Source: an uncultured Kiritimatiellota bacterium (GTDB taxonomy: Bacteria > Verrucomicrobiota > Kiritimatiellia > RFP12 > UBA1067). Taken from it: a DNA stretch of 30,977 bases. Under the pieces are notes generated by a model that was not told where the DNA came from, did no database searches, and saw only the letters and a program-made list of their open reading frames with translations. The position numbers and the translations under genes were made by a program. The stretch covers positions 1 to 30,977 of the forward strand of contig CAKTZA010000046.1 in NCBI GenBank assembly GCA_934635045.1. The letters run 5' to 3'. This document shows, in pieces, positions 7,829-15,322 of the stretch; the first letter of the stretch is position 1, and every line of letters starts with the position of its first letter.

Positions 7829-7842
7829 CATTTCCCCCTCCC

Positions 7843-8349
7843 TCACTTCGGCAGCATCAGCTTCTGCCCGATGCGGAGATTGTCGTTCTTCAGGTTGTTC
7901 ATCTCCTTGATCTGCCGAATCGGCACGCCCGTCGCCTGTGAAATGAGCGAGAGCGTGTCGCCCTTCTCGACGACGTATTCGCTGTGCGGCCCGAGGACCG
8001 TCCGCTTCGTCGGCTCTTGCCGCACCGGCGGGGGCGGAGGCGGCTGCATCTTCGCAAGGCGTCCCGAAAGGTCGCGGACGATCTCGTCGCGCTGCGTTCC
8101 GAGTTGGCGGCGCAGGGACGCGACCTCGGCGCGGAGCGCCTCGACCTCGCGGCGCAGATCCGAATTGTCGCTGTTGGCATCCAGCCGCGCGACGCGCCCC
8201 TGAAGCTCGTTCAGGTTCGACTGGAGCACGTTGATCTGACCCTGCACGCGCTGCATCTCGGCATACGCCTGCTGGACGATAAAGGATTCCTTGCCCTGCG
8301 CGAGCGCAAGGCAGGGCACGAACGCAAGAACAAACATCATCTTCTTCAT
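7843..8349 (-). CDS. Exported coiled-coil LysM-domain protein
   Basis: The protein has 168 residues. A signal peptide (MKKMMFVLAFVPCLALA, cut before QGKE) is followed by a coiled coil at about residues 25-90 (QGQINVLQSNLNELQGRVAR, then LRREVEALRAEVASLRRQL). A proline stretch (PPPPPP) links this to a C-terminal LysM domain, EYVVEKGDTLSLISQATGVP to LRIGQKLMLPK. LysM domains bind peptidoglycan, so the protein probably bridges the periplasm and the cell wall. The ATG at 8349 is the first one consistent with a signal peptide, and an extended -10 lies about 37 bases upstream. The frame stays open further upstream, but that stretch crosses the promoter. An 8-bp repeat array follows the stop. Confidence 0.88.
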   Translation of the reverse strand: MKKMMFVLAFVPCLALAQGKESFIVQQAYAEMQRVQGQINVLQSNLNELQGRVARLDANSDNSDLRREVEALRAEVASLRRQLGTQRDEIVRDLSGRLAKMQPPPPPPVRQEPTKRTVLGPHSEYVVEKGDTLSLISQATGVPIRQIKEMNNLKNDNLRIGQKLMLPK

Positions 8350-8385
8350 AGTGACCGCCGCATTGTTTCGGACTGTTTTCACGAC

Positions 8386-8394
8386 ATTATACCA
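8386..8394 (-). promoter_or_regulatory. Extended -10 promoter of the LysM gene
   Basis: The minus strand reads TTTTTGGTATAATG, with TATAAT at 8391-8386 and TGG at 8394-8392. No -35 match was found at 17 bp. It begins 14 bases after the coaX stop codon, so the LysM gene has its own start. The predicted leader is about 30 bases. Confidence 0.65.
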
Positions 8395-8407
8395 AAAATG
8401 GCGTCCG

Positions 8408-9412
8408 TCATTCCGTCCAGGCAGAAGCGAGACGTCTCCTCCCAGATGGTAACCTTGATCCGTGTCGCATTGTTGTCGCACAGGTCAGGCCGGCGCCGTA
8501 GAGGGTCAGGGTGGGGTCGATGACGAAGGGAAGGTCAAGATCCTTCAAGGCCCAGCGCGCAAAGCCGCCGGTCGCCACCAACTTGAAGTCTTCGCGGAAA
8601 TTCCGTCGCAGGGTCGTGACGATTTCGCGCACCATGCCGTGATAGCCGACCAGCGCGCCGAAGCGCATGGCTTCTTCCGTCGAGCGCCCGATGCGCGGGG
8701 CGCGTCCGCGCCCCAGTTCCATGCGCGGCAGCTTGGCCGTCCGCTCAAAGAGATAGTCGCGCATGAGCGGAAAGCCCGGCGCAATCACGCCGCCGCGCCA
8801 GACGCGATCCTTCGTGATGACCGCCGCCGTCAGCGCCGTGCCGAAATCCATCACGAGCACCGGCGCGCCGTAGCGCGACACCGCCCCCGCCGCGTCCGCC
8901 AGGCGATCCGCGCCAATCGTCTCCGGGCGAGGGTAGGAGATGGTCAGGGATGACGGACGGGGGATGAGACGTGAAGACCGAGACGTGCGAGACGAACCGC
9001 AGGCCGCCCTTTGTCCGCTGTCCTTTTTCCTTTGTCCCGGCTCCGGCCGTGAGCCGACCGCCGTAAAGTCGCGGCAGGAAAGCTGATGGAACGGGAGGCC
9101 GAACTTTCGGGCCGAGCGCCGCCACCGCGCATCTTTCTTCGGCACGACCGAGACATAGGCAATCCCATTCAATGACCCAAAATCAAGCCTGCCGCGCGTC
9201 TTCCCGCTTCCCTCTTCCTTCTTCCTTTTTCCCTCTTCCTTTTTCCTTTTCCCCTCTTCCGTTTTCCTTCTTCCTTCTTCCCTCTTCCTTTCCCCAAAAC
9301 TCTCCAGATCCACCACCCCTTCGTCATAATGTCCGACATGACTCACACGGCCGTCGGTCCAGAGACCCACGGCCGTGGAGGTGTTGCCGACGTCGATGAC
9401 GAGCAGCTTCAC
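8408..9412 (-). CDS. coaX: Type III pantothenate kinase with two low-complexity insertions
   Basis: The enzyme phosphorylates pantothenate in the first step of CoA synthesis. Family motifs are present: KLLVIDVGNTSTAVGLW at the start, AYVSVVP, ETIGADRLADA, VMDFGTALTAAVI, GGVIAPGF and ATGGFA. At about 334 residues it is some 80 longer than the usual ~255. The excess includes two insertions: a Lys/Glu/Arg/Gly block at about residues 40-72 (9200-9295, built from purine-rich near-repeats on the coding strand) and a basic block at about residues 109-145. There is also an odd basic C-terminal tail. The insertions keep the reading frame and avoid the motifs. The GTG start at 9412 overlaps the upstream lipoprotein stop (GTGA); an ATG six codons earlier is the alternative. 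Confidence 0.9.
   Translation of the reverse strand: MKLLVIDVGNTSTAVGLWTDGRVSHVGHYDEGVVDLESFGERKREEGRRKTEEGKRKKEEGKRKKEEGSGKTRGRLDFGSLNGIAYVSVVPKKDARWRRSARKFGLPFHQLSCRDFTAVGSRPEPGQRKKDSGQRAACGSSRTSRSSRLIPRPSSLTISYPRPETIGADRLADAAGAVSRYGAPVLVMDFGTALTAAVITKDRVWRGGVIAPGFPLMRDYLFERTAKLPRMELGRGRAPRIGRSTEEAMRFGALVGYHGMVREIVTTLRRNFREDFKLVATGGFARWALKDLDLPFVIDPTLTLYGAGLTCATTMRHGSRLPSGRRRLASAWTE
9200..9295. repeat. Low-complexity pyrimidine/purine tract inside coaX
   Basis: The plus strand is almost wholly C and T, made of near-repeats of CTTCC, CTTTTTCC and CCTCTTCC. On the coding strand it gives blocks such as KRKKEEG twice in a row. The stretch has no counterpart in type III pantothenate kinases and sits between the N-terminal nucleotide-binding strand and the AYVSVVP strand. 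Confidence 0.85.
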
Positions 9413-9855
9413 TTGCGGTAGCCGCACCACCAGAGCTGCTGGGTGCAGAACGTCTTCACGTAGTCGTCCTTCGCGGCGTCACGTGCGCGCTCCAGCGCGG
9501 CGACCCAGACCTTGCGGTAGGCCGGCGCCTTGGGGCACTTCGGACACATCACGAGCTGCGAGACGCAGGCGATCTGCGTCAGGACAAGCGGATCGCCCGT
9601 GTAGGCAGTACCGACCTGCGCGAGAAGCGCGTCCGCCGCCGCCGGCGACTCGACGAACTTCACGAGCACTTCGGGCTTCGTCTGCTCCGCCAGCTTCGCG
9701 TCGTTGGCGTTCTGCCATTCGACGGCCGTCTGGACCTTCTGTCCGGCCTTCTCGTCCGGACGGATGTCATACTCGTTCTTCTTCGCCGTCTCCTTCGCCG
9801 TCGTGCAGGCGACAAGAAGCGACGACGCGAACAGGGCCAGAATAAGCTTCTTCAT
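9409..9855 (-). CDS. Small cysteine-containing lipoprotein of unknown function
   Basis: The protein has 148 residues. The N-terminus MKKLILALFASSLLVAC is a lipoprotein signal with an LVAC lipobox, so the mature protein should be lipidated at Cys17 and held in the outer or inner membrane. The rest is hydrophilic and mostly helical. Four more cysteines lie in the second half (IACVS, MCPKCP, TFC and WWCGY), possibly as disulfides or a metal site. I recognise no domain. The ATG has a strong AGGAGA ribosome-binding site. It follows the oxidoreductase gene by 26 bases and overlaps coaX by four, so it is probably part of one transcript with the DUF1080-oxidoreductase pair. Confidence 0.85.
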   Translation of the reverse strand: MKKLILALFASSLLVACTTAKETAKKNEYDIRPDEKAGQKVQTAVEWQNANDAKLAEQTKPEVLVKFVESPAAADALLAQVGTAYTGDPLVLTQIACVSQLVMCPKCPKAPAYRKVWVAALERARDAAKDDYVKTFCTQQLWWCGYRK

Positions 9856-9881
9856 GATCTTTTCTCCTTATCCGTTTCCGT

Positions 9882-11258
9882 TCAGGCCTTGAAGAACTCG
9901 GTCTTCCACGGCTCACGCAGGTGGTCTTCCTGATAGAGGAAGCGTTCGGCCGCCTCGTCGTTCTTCGCGTGCAGCGTGACGGGATCGAACTCGAATCCGC
10001 GTCCGAGACGTTCGGCGGCGATGGCGAGGTTGAACATCGTGCAGGAGCGGAAGCCCGTCTCCTCGTTGAGGCAGAATTTCCGGCGCGTCTTGCAGGAGTC
10101 GATGAAGTCGTCCTGCTGCGGCGCGGGCTCGGGCAGGTCGGCGAGGATCTTCTGCGTGTCCATCCGATTGCCCTTCGCGTCCTGAAGGCCGAAGAACTGC
10201 TTCTTGGCGACGTCGGTGTTCGTCCAGCCGCCGTTGATGACCTTGCCGTCGAGCTTGCCGACGGGCCAGACCGTGACGCCGTTCGACCCGCGCAGCAGCG
10301 GCTCGTCCTTCAGCGACTCGTTGCCGTCGAGGATGACTTCCGTGCCGTCGGCGTAGGTGAGCGTGATGCGGTCGAAGCGGCCGACGATCTCCGGGTGCTG
10401 CTTCGGGCCGACGTAGTCGATCTTGACCGGCGACGTCTCGTCCTTGCAGAGGAGGTACTGGAGCGGATCGAGGTAGTGCTGCGCCATGTCGCCGAGCCCG
10501 CCCGAGTCATAGTCCCAGTAGCCGCGGAACGTGTTGTGGCAGCGGTGCGGATTGTACGGCTTCCACGGCGCCGGGCCGAGCCACATGTTCCAGTCCAGCG
10601 TCTTGGGACATTCCTGCGGCGTGAGGTTGACGTTCCCGGACCAGAAGAACTTCCAGCTGAAGCCCTGCCCCGCGCCGAACGTGCACTTGAGGGGGCCCTT
10701 GCCGAGCAGGCCGCTCTCGACGACCTGGCGAATCGGCTTGACGGTCGTGCCGAAGCCGTAGAAGCCGCCCTGGAAGCGGAACCAGGTGTTGAGGCGGAAC
10801 ATCCGCTTCTTCGACATCACGTAGTCGCGCACGCGCACGCCCTCGCCGACCGTGCGGGTCATGGGCTTCTCGCACCAGATGTCCTTGCCGGCGCGCGCGG
10901 CCATCACGCTCATCGTCGCGTGCCAGTGCGGCGGCGTGCAGATGTGCACGATGTCGACGTCCGGATCTTCCAGCAGCGCGAGGAAGTCCTTGTACGCCTT
11001 GATCTGGCCCCAGCCCTGCTTCTCGGCGCAGGAAAGGCCCTCCTGCACGTGGAGCTGGTCAGGGTCGCAGAGGCCGACGAGGCGCGAGCCCTTGAACGGC
11101 AGGTGGTTCTCGCTATGCGCGATCGAGCCGAAGCCGATGAGCGCGCGCGTGAGCTGGTTCGACGGGGCCGTCGCGCCCCAGAGCACCTGCGCGGGGATGA
11201 TGTTGAACGCGCCGAACGCGGCCGACGCCTTCAGGAAGTCTCTTCTTGAGTTCTTCAT
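9882..11258 (-). CDS. Tat-exported Gfo/Idh/MocA family oxidoreductase
   Basis: The protein has 458 residues. It opens with a Tat signal (MKNSRRDFLKASAAFGAFN), so it should be exported folded with its cofactor. A Rossmann domain follows (RALIGFGSIAHSENHLPF, then GLCDPDQ), with the family signature DVDIVHICTPPHWHA and the catalytic-region motif CEKPMTRTVGEG. The C-terminal domain carries GGLGDMAQHYLDPLQYLL. Such enzymes oxidise or reduce sugars and cyclitols with NAD(P). The ATG is two bases after the DUF1080-DUF1080 gene stop. This pairing fits the 3-keto-glycoside route, in which an oxidoreductase makes a 3-keto sugar and a DUF1080 protein cleaves it; the specific substrate is not visible. 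The frame is open further upstream, but the Tat signal fixes the start. Confidence 0.92.
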   Translation of the reverse strand: MKNSRRDFLKASAAFGAFNIIPAQVLWGATAPSNQLTRALIGFGSIAHSENHLPFKGSRLVGLCDPDQLHVQEGLSCAEKQGWGQIKAYKDFLALLEDPDVDIVHICTPPHWHATMSVMAARAGKDIWCEKPMTRTVGEGVRVRDYVMSKKRMFRLNTWFRFQGGFYGFGTTVKPIRQVVESGLLGKGPLKCTFGAGQGFSWKFFWSGNVNLTPQECPKTLDWNMWLGPAPWKPYNPHRCHNTFRGYWDYDSGGLGDMAQHYLDPLQYLLCKDETSPVKIDYVGPKQHPEIVGRFDRITLTYADGTEVILDGNESLKDEPLLRGSNGVTVWPVGKLDGKVINGGWTNTDVAKKQFFGLQDAKGNRMDTQKILADLPEPAPQQDDFIDSCKTRRKFCLNEETGFRSCTMFNLAIAAERLGRGFEFDPVTLHAKNDEAAERFLYQEDHLREPWKTEFFKA

Positions 11259-11260
11259 GG

Positions 11261-12739
11261 TCACAGTTCCTTGATGAAGATGTTGCGCCATTCGGTCGGG
11301 TCGCCGTGGCACTGGAGCTCCAGCTGCTCGACCGGGAAGATCGAACGGTTGCGATCCCAGTAGTTCTCGAGCGTCACGTTGTCGACGACGAGCACACCGT
11401 TGAGCCACACCGACACCTTCTCGCCCTTCATGATCACGTGGAAGCGGTTCCAGTCGCCGACCGGGCGATCCGCGACCGTGAGCGCGTTCGACGGGTTCTT
11501 GTTGTTGTTGTAGAGGCCGCCCGAACCGATGCCCCACTGGTTGTGCGCATCCCAGATCTGGACCTGCGGCGCGCCGCGCAGATAGAGGCCCGAATCGCCC
11601 GTGATGGACATGATGCGCCAGTCGGCCCACAGCTCGAAGTCCTTGAGATCCTTGTACGTCGCGAGCGAATAGCCGCCCTTGTAGCCGTCGAAGAAGAGAT
11701 TGCCGTTGCGGACGTGCCAGTGCTCGTCACGCTGCGCGTCGGCCTTCTTCTGCATTTCGGCGCGCTTCGCCGGCGTCGCCGCCTGGCGGACGATCGGGTT
11801 GTCGAACTTCTCGTCCGTCGTCACGCCCTTCCACATCGTCTTGAGCTGCGTGGGGCAGCCGTCGAAGTACGTCGTGAAGCCGGCCGGGGCCTTCATCGTC
11901 TGCTGGGGGCAGACCTCGCCCATCTTCGCGTCATCCGGGAGCTCCTTGATGCGGATGTTTTTCCACTTGACCGCGTGGCCGTGCCCCAACCAGCCGATGT
12001 GGCCCTTCTTGTTGTGGAGGCCGGGGTGCTTGTGCCCGTCCGGCGTCGTGCCGTCCGTCGGGAAGCCGGTGAGGTTCGCCTTCGTCACGAGATAGCCGTT
12101 GAGGTAGACCTCGATCTCCTCGCCGATGACCTTGACTTCCTCGAAGTTCCACATGCCCGGCTTGCGCACGTAGCTGCCGCCCTTCGTGAAGTTCCCCTCC
12201 TTCCAGCCCAGCTGCTTGCCGAAGTTGTCGCGGCGGCTGGGGACGATGCCGTACACGGAACCCGTGTACTGGTAGGCCTTGAGCTTGTCGCGCTTCGCCG
12301 CCGCGTCGTAGTAGGCGCTGCCACCGTCGTCGAGGAGCTGAAGCTCGCACATGCCGTGGTACGCCGCATCCACGTCCGGGTCCGGCGTGCGGATGCCGAG
12401 GCCGTTGTTGCCGTTCTCCGGCATCAGGAACTCGAAGCGCAGGATGAAGTTGCGGTATTCCTTCTCCGTCAGGAGGTTGCCGCGATCGCCCTCGACCTTG
12501 CGGTCGGGGAAGCACGCGAGCACGTTCTCCTTCTTGACCGTGCCGTTGTTGAGCTTCGTCTCGATCGTCTCGACGCCGTACATCTTCGACCCGTACCAGC
12601 CGGTCAGGTCCTTGCCGTTGAAGAGGCTGACGAAGCCCTCCTCGACCTTTTCGGGATACGGCCCGCTGTTGCCCGTGCACAGGCAGCAACAGCCGCCCGC
12701 CAAGGCGGCGCCCGCCGCCAGAACTGTCATCTTGTTCAT
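11261..12739 (-). CDS. Lipoprotein with two DUF1080 (3-keto-disaccharide hydrolase) domains
   Basis: The protein has 492 residues. MNKMTVLAAGAALAGGCCC is a lipoprotein signal with Cys at about residue 17. Domain 1 (about residues 34-245) opens with FVSLFNGKDLTGWYGSKMYG and ends with HAVKWKNIRIKEL. Domain 2 (about 265-492) has the HWHVRNGNLFFDGYKGGYSL and SGLYLRGAPQVQIWDAHNQ strands and ends with TEWRNIFIKEL, so both domains close with the same W-[KR]-N-I-x-I-K-E-L strand. A duplication of this fold in one lipoprotein suggests one catalytic and one binding copy, but which is which cannot be told. The ATG at 12739 has an AAGGA upstream; a GTG 16 codons earlier would spoil the signal peptide. 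It leads a probable operon with the oxidoreductase, lipoprotein and coaX. Confidence 0.9.
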   Translation of the reverse strand: MNKMTVLAAGAALAGGCCCLCTGNSGPYPEKVEEGFVSLFNGKDLTGWYGSKMYGVETIETKLNNGTVKKENVLACFPDRKVEGDRGNLLTEKEYRNFILRFEFLMPENGNNGLGIRTPDPDVDAAYHGMCELQLLDDGGSAYYDAAAKRDKLKAYQYTGSVYGIVPSRRDNFGKQLGWKEGNFTKGGSYVRKPGMWNFEEVKVIGEEIEVYLNGYLVTKANLTGFPTDGTTPDGHKHPGLHNKKGHIGWLGHGHAVKWKNIRIKELPDDAKMGEVCPQQTMKAPAGFTTYFDGCPTQLKTMWKGVTTDEKFDNPIVRQAATPAKRAEMQKKADAQRDEHWHVRNGNLFFDGYKGGYSLATYKDLKDFELWADWRIMSITGDSGLYLRGAPQVQIWDAHNQWGIGSGGLYNNNKNPSNALTVADRPVGDWNRFHVIMKGEKVSVWLNGVLVVDNVTLENYWDRNRSIFPVEQLELQCHGDPTEWRNIFIKEL

Positions 12740-12789
12740 TTTTCTGTTTTCCTTTGTTTGGTTTACCACAAAAAATCTGCCGCTCACGC

Positions 12790-12824
12790 CCCTCTTGACG
12801 AGAGGGACACGCGCGTCGCGCGTG
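12790..12824 (-). terminator. Two adjacent hairpins after nadC, possible terminator
   Basis: In the direction of transcription a CACGCG/CGCGTG hairpin (12824-12808) is followed after one base by a CCCTCT/AGAGGG hairpin (12806-12790, loop of five). A run of six Ts on the minus strand comes about 14 bases later. The gap before the T run is too long for a standard intrinsic terminator. The position, between the nadC stop and the next gene, fits a transcript boundary. Confidence 0.4.
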
Positions 12825-12839
12825 ACTTGAGCCGAAACG

Positions 12840-13733
12840 TCATGCGACGACCTTCCATTCGAGCGAGAGGTCGACCGAGCCCGCCGAATGCGTGAGACAG
12901 CCGAGCGAAATCGCCGTGACGCCCGTCGCCGCGACTTCCTTCGCGCGGTCGAGCGTGATGCCGCCCGACGCCTCGGTCTTCGAGAGGCCCTTGCACATCC
13001 TGACGCACTTCTTCATGTCCGCGACGGACATGTTGTCGAGCATGATCCACTCCGGCTTCGCCTTGAGCGCGCTCGCGCACTCGCGCAGGCTCTCGACCTC
13101 GACTTCGACCGCGAGCTTCGGGAACGCCTTGCGCGCCGCGACGACCGCCTGGTCGAGCTCGTCGGGGTTCCCGCCCTTCCAGAGCCGCCGGTGGTTGTCC
13201 TTCATCAGCACGCGGTCGTACATCCCCATGCGGTGGTTCGTGCCGCCGCCGCACGTGACGGCGTACTTCTCGAAGACGCGAAGCCCTGGCGTCGTCTTGC
13301 GCGTGTCGAGGATGAGCGTGCCGTAGCGCTTCGTCGCCTCGACGAACTTGCGCGTCAGCGTCGCCGTCGCGCACATCCGCTGCATGAAGTTGAGGGCCGT
13401 GCGCTCCGCCGCGAGAATCGAACGCGCCTTGCCGCGAAACGTGAGGATCGTCTCCTTCGACTGAACCGACGAACCGTCGGGCTTCAGGATCGTCACCCGG
13501 ATCTTCGGGTCGACCGCCCGCATCACGGCCTTCGCGACCGTCGCGCCCGCGACGACGCAGCCCGCGCCCTTCGCGTAGATCTCGCCCGTCGCGACCGCGT
13601 CGGGATCGACGAGCGCGAGGCTCGTCGCGTCGCACCACGGCGAGGAAACGACCTGGTCGACGCTCGCGAGGTCTTCGTCGAGCGCGAGGCGCACGGCGGC
13701 CTGCGCACGCGGCGAACGCATGACGTCCTTCAT
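12840..13733 (-). CDS. nadC: Nicotinate-nucleotide pyrophosphorylase (quinolinate phosphoribosyltransferase)
   Basis: The protein has 297 residues. It converts quinolinate and PRPP to nicotinate mononucleotide in NAD synthesis. Conserved segments in order are ERTALNFMQRMCATAT, DTRKTTPGLRVFEKYAV, CGGGTNHRMGMYDRVLMKDN, VEVEVESLREC, WIMLDNMS, EASGGITLDRA and ISLGCLTHSAGSVDLSL. The basic and acidic residues that bind the substrates in known structures are in these segments, and the length is normal. The ATG is two bases after the stop of the small membrane protein, so the two are coupled. No nadA or nadB is in the window. Confidence 0.95.
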   Translation of the reverse strand: MKDVMRSPRAQAAVRLALDEDLASVDQVVSSPWCDATSLALVDPDAVATGEIYAKGAGCVVAGATVAKAVMRAVDPKIRVTILKPDGSSVQSKETILTFRGKARSILAAERTALNFMQRMCATATLTRKFVEATKRYGTLILDTRKTTPGLRVFEKYAVTCGGGTNHRMGMYDRVLMKDNHRRLWKGGNPDELDQAVVAARKAFPKLAVEVEVESLRECASALKAKPEWIMLDNMSVADMKKCVRMCKGLSKTEASGGITLDRAKEVAATGVTAISLGCLTHSAGSVDLSLEWKVVA

Positions 13734-13735
13734 GA

Positions 13736-14011
13736 TCAGGCGCCCTTGAGAAATTCCCAGTGCTGGAAGATGACGAACGTCAGGATGCCGACGACGGCGA
13801 GCGCCGCGACGCCCGCGAGGACGGCGACCGTCGAACCGACGCCCGACGCGGCGGACTTCTTCGCGTTCGGATCGGGCGCGTCGAGCTTGAAGCGGTCGGC
13901 GATCGTGGCGGCCGCAGGCGCGGCCGGCAGTTCGGCAACGCCCTCGGTCGAGGGCATCGAATCGGCCTTCACGGTCGGCCGCTTGACGGACATGGGCTTC
14001 TTGATAGTCAT
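13736..14011 (-). CDS. Small single-pass membrane protein, function unknown
   Basis: The protein has 91 residues. The first ~55 are hydrophilic and rich in Ala, Pro and Lys (TIKKPMSVKRPTVKADS, then APDPNAKKSA). One hydrophobic helix follows at about residues 58-83 (STVAVLAGVAALAVVGILTF), and the end is short and charged, giving a C-terminally anchored topology. I recognise no domain. It has its own promoter, with TATAAT ten bases before the ATG, and lies two bases before nadC, so the pair forms a small operon. The proline- and alanine-rich N-terminus is probably disordered. Confidence 0.75.
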   Translation of the reverse strand: MTIKKPMSVKRPTVKADSMPSTEGVAELPAAPAAATIADRFKLDAPDPNAKKSAASGVGSTVAVLAGVAALAVVGILTFVIFQHWEFLKGA

Positions 14012-14021
14012 GATGCGGAGA

Positions 14022-14051
14022 ATTATATCACAGTTTCGGGCGGAAACTCAA
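14022..14051 (-). promoter_or_regulatory. Promoter of the small membrane protein-nadC pair
   Basis: On the minus strand TTGAGT (14051-14046) is followed after 18 bp by TATAAT (14027-14022), directly preceded by TGA as an extended -10. The -10 ends ten bases before the ATG at 14011. The stop codon of the shortened phosphohexomutase lies inside the -35 hexamer. Confidence 0.65.
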
Positions 14052-14467
14052 GTGGGGGAGACGAGTCGCTCGACTTCGTCGAGTCCGTTCGCGTAGCCGA
14101 CGGGCAAGGCCGTGCGCATCGAGACCTTGAGCCCGTTGTCCGACGGCGGGTTGTGCGAGGCCGTGACCATCACCGAGCCGTCGTAGCCGTCCGCCGCCGT
14201 GAAGAAGTAGACCATCGGCGTCGTGCAGAGGCCGAGGTCGGCCACGTCCGCCCCCGCCTCCGACAGGCCCCGCACGAGCGCGTCGCGCACGGCCTCCGAC
14301 GTGACGCGGCAGTCGCGCCCGACGAGGATCCTGAGCGCGCGCCCGGCGGCGTCCGGGCACTTCTCGGCAAGAACCCGAACGAGGGCCTTGCCCACCTGGT
14401 GAACGGTCTCGAGGTCGAAATCGACCCCGTACGTGCCGCGCATGTCGTATGCCTTGAAGAAGCTCAT
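14048..14467 (-). pseudogene. Phosphomannomutase/phosphoglucomutase reduced to domain I
   Basis: The product has 139 residues against about 450-500 for the family. It begins SFFKAYDMRGTYGVDFDLE, the normal N-terminus, and includes ILVGRDCRVTSEAVRDALVR and the active-site serine motif TASHNPPSDNGLKV. The reading frame stops soon after GLDEVERLVSPT, before the DGDGDR metal loop of domain II and before the sugar- and phosphate-binding domains. What follows is the promoter of the next gene, not a decayed remainder, so a clean deletion is likely. Without the metal loop it cannot carry out the mutase reaction by itself. The ATG overlaps the stop of the upstream phosphodiesterase gene (ATGA), and the remaining part has no frameshift. 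It may be a recent deletion or a retained single-domain protein. Confidence 0.75.
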
Positions 14468-15282
14468 CGCGTCGCCTTTCCGGCCTCGGCGTCGATCGGC
14501 TCGAATGTCGCGACAATCGGCGCGTGGTCGGACGTCTCGCGGTCTTCGACGACATGCGCGTCCGTGACCTTGAAGGCCGCCGCATGGGCCCGGTCGCAGG
14601 CGATGTAGTCGATGCAGAACGTCGACATGTCGAGCGGCCGCCCGTCCGGGCCGTTGAGCGCGCGACCGTGGAACGTCTGGCACTTCGTCTCGGACCGGAC
14701 CGCCAGGAACTCGCCCAGCGCCGCCAGCACGTCCGATTCGGGCGTCGCGTTCCAGTCGCCCGTGAAAAAGACGGGCTTCGCGTACTTCGCAAAGGCGCTG
14801 CGGATCGGCGGCACGGACGCCGCGCGCTCCGCGTCGGCATCGACGGAGAGGTGCGATGTCGCGACAACGACATTCGCAAACTCGCAGACGAGCAGGACGC
14901 GCGGCTCCCTGCCGGGCAGAGGAATCCGCTCGACCGCGCACGGCTTCTCGCGCGAGAGGATCAGGATGCCGTACTCGCCGCCGCGAAACGGAATCGCCTT
15001 CGCGAACGTCGCATGAAGGCCCGTCAGGCGCGCGAGTTCGCTCGGCTGGTCGACGCCGTCCACGCGCGCCGTCCGCCGGTCGATCTCCTGCAGGCAGGCG
15101 AAGTCGGGGTCTTCGGCCCGAATGCGCGCAGCCGTCCGCGCGACGTCGATCTTGCCGTCCATGCCCTCGCAGTGGCAGACGTTGAAGCTCATGACCTTCA
15201 GGCCCGCTTTCGCCGTGGGATTCGCCCAGGTCGCACCAGCGGCGCAGCACGCCGCCGCCAACATCGCATACAGTCGTTTCAT
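14464..15282 (-). CDS. Exported endonuclease/exonuclease/phosphatase (EEP) family protein
   Basis: The protein has 272 residues. A signal peptide (MKRLYAMLAAACCAAGATWA) precedes an EEP/DNase I-like fold. The catalytic set is visible: MSFNVCHCEG with the metal-side Asn, ACLQEID with the Glu, SHLSVD, TGDWNATPESD with the Asp-x-Asn pair, and SDHAPIVATF with the final Asp-His. The family covers phosphodiesterases and phosphatases on nucleic acids, inositol phosphates and sphingomyelin, and export argues against an intracellular DNA-repair role. The ATG at 15282 is seven bases after TACAAT, which predicts a leaderless transcript. Its stop overlaps the shortened phosphohexomutase start. Confidence 0.9.
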   Translation of the reverse strand: MKRLYAMLAAACCAAGATWANPTAKAGLKVMSFNVCHCEGMDGKIDVARTAARIRAEDPDFACLQEIDRRTARVDGVDQPSELARLTGLHATFAKAIPFRGGEYGILILSREKPCAVERIPLPGREPRVLLVCEFANVVVATSHLSVDADAERAASVPPIRSAFAKYAKPVFFTGDWNATPESDVLAALGEFLAVRSETKCQTFHGRALNGPDGRPLDMSTFCIDYIACDRAHAAAFKVTDAHVVEDRETSDHAPIVATFEPIDAEAGKATR

Positions 15283-15289
15283 GCCGTGA

Positions 15290-15318
15290 ATTGTACCAAA
15301 TCGCGCCCGCCTCGGCAA
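15290..15318 (-). promoter_or_regulatory. Promoter of the EEP gene, leaderless
   Basis: On the minus strand TTGCCG (15318-15313) and TACAAT (15295-15290) are 17 bp apart, with TGG as the extended -10. Only seven bases separate the -10 from the ATG, so transcription should begin at the start codon. Confidence 0.65.
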
Positions 15319-15322
15319 CCGC

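Noticed and set aside
7687..7842. A small gene coded by the octamer array (open frame rich in STIRQFD-type residues)
   Set aside because: It is a direct translation of a period-8 repeat in all three frames, and no start with a ribosome-binding site fits.
11259..11630. Longer start for the oxidoreductase, giving 582 residues
   Set aside because: The extra residues are a shifted frame of the DUF1080-DUF1080 gene, and the Tat signal marks the true N-terminus.
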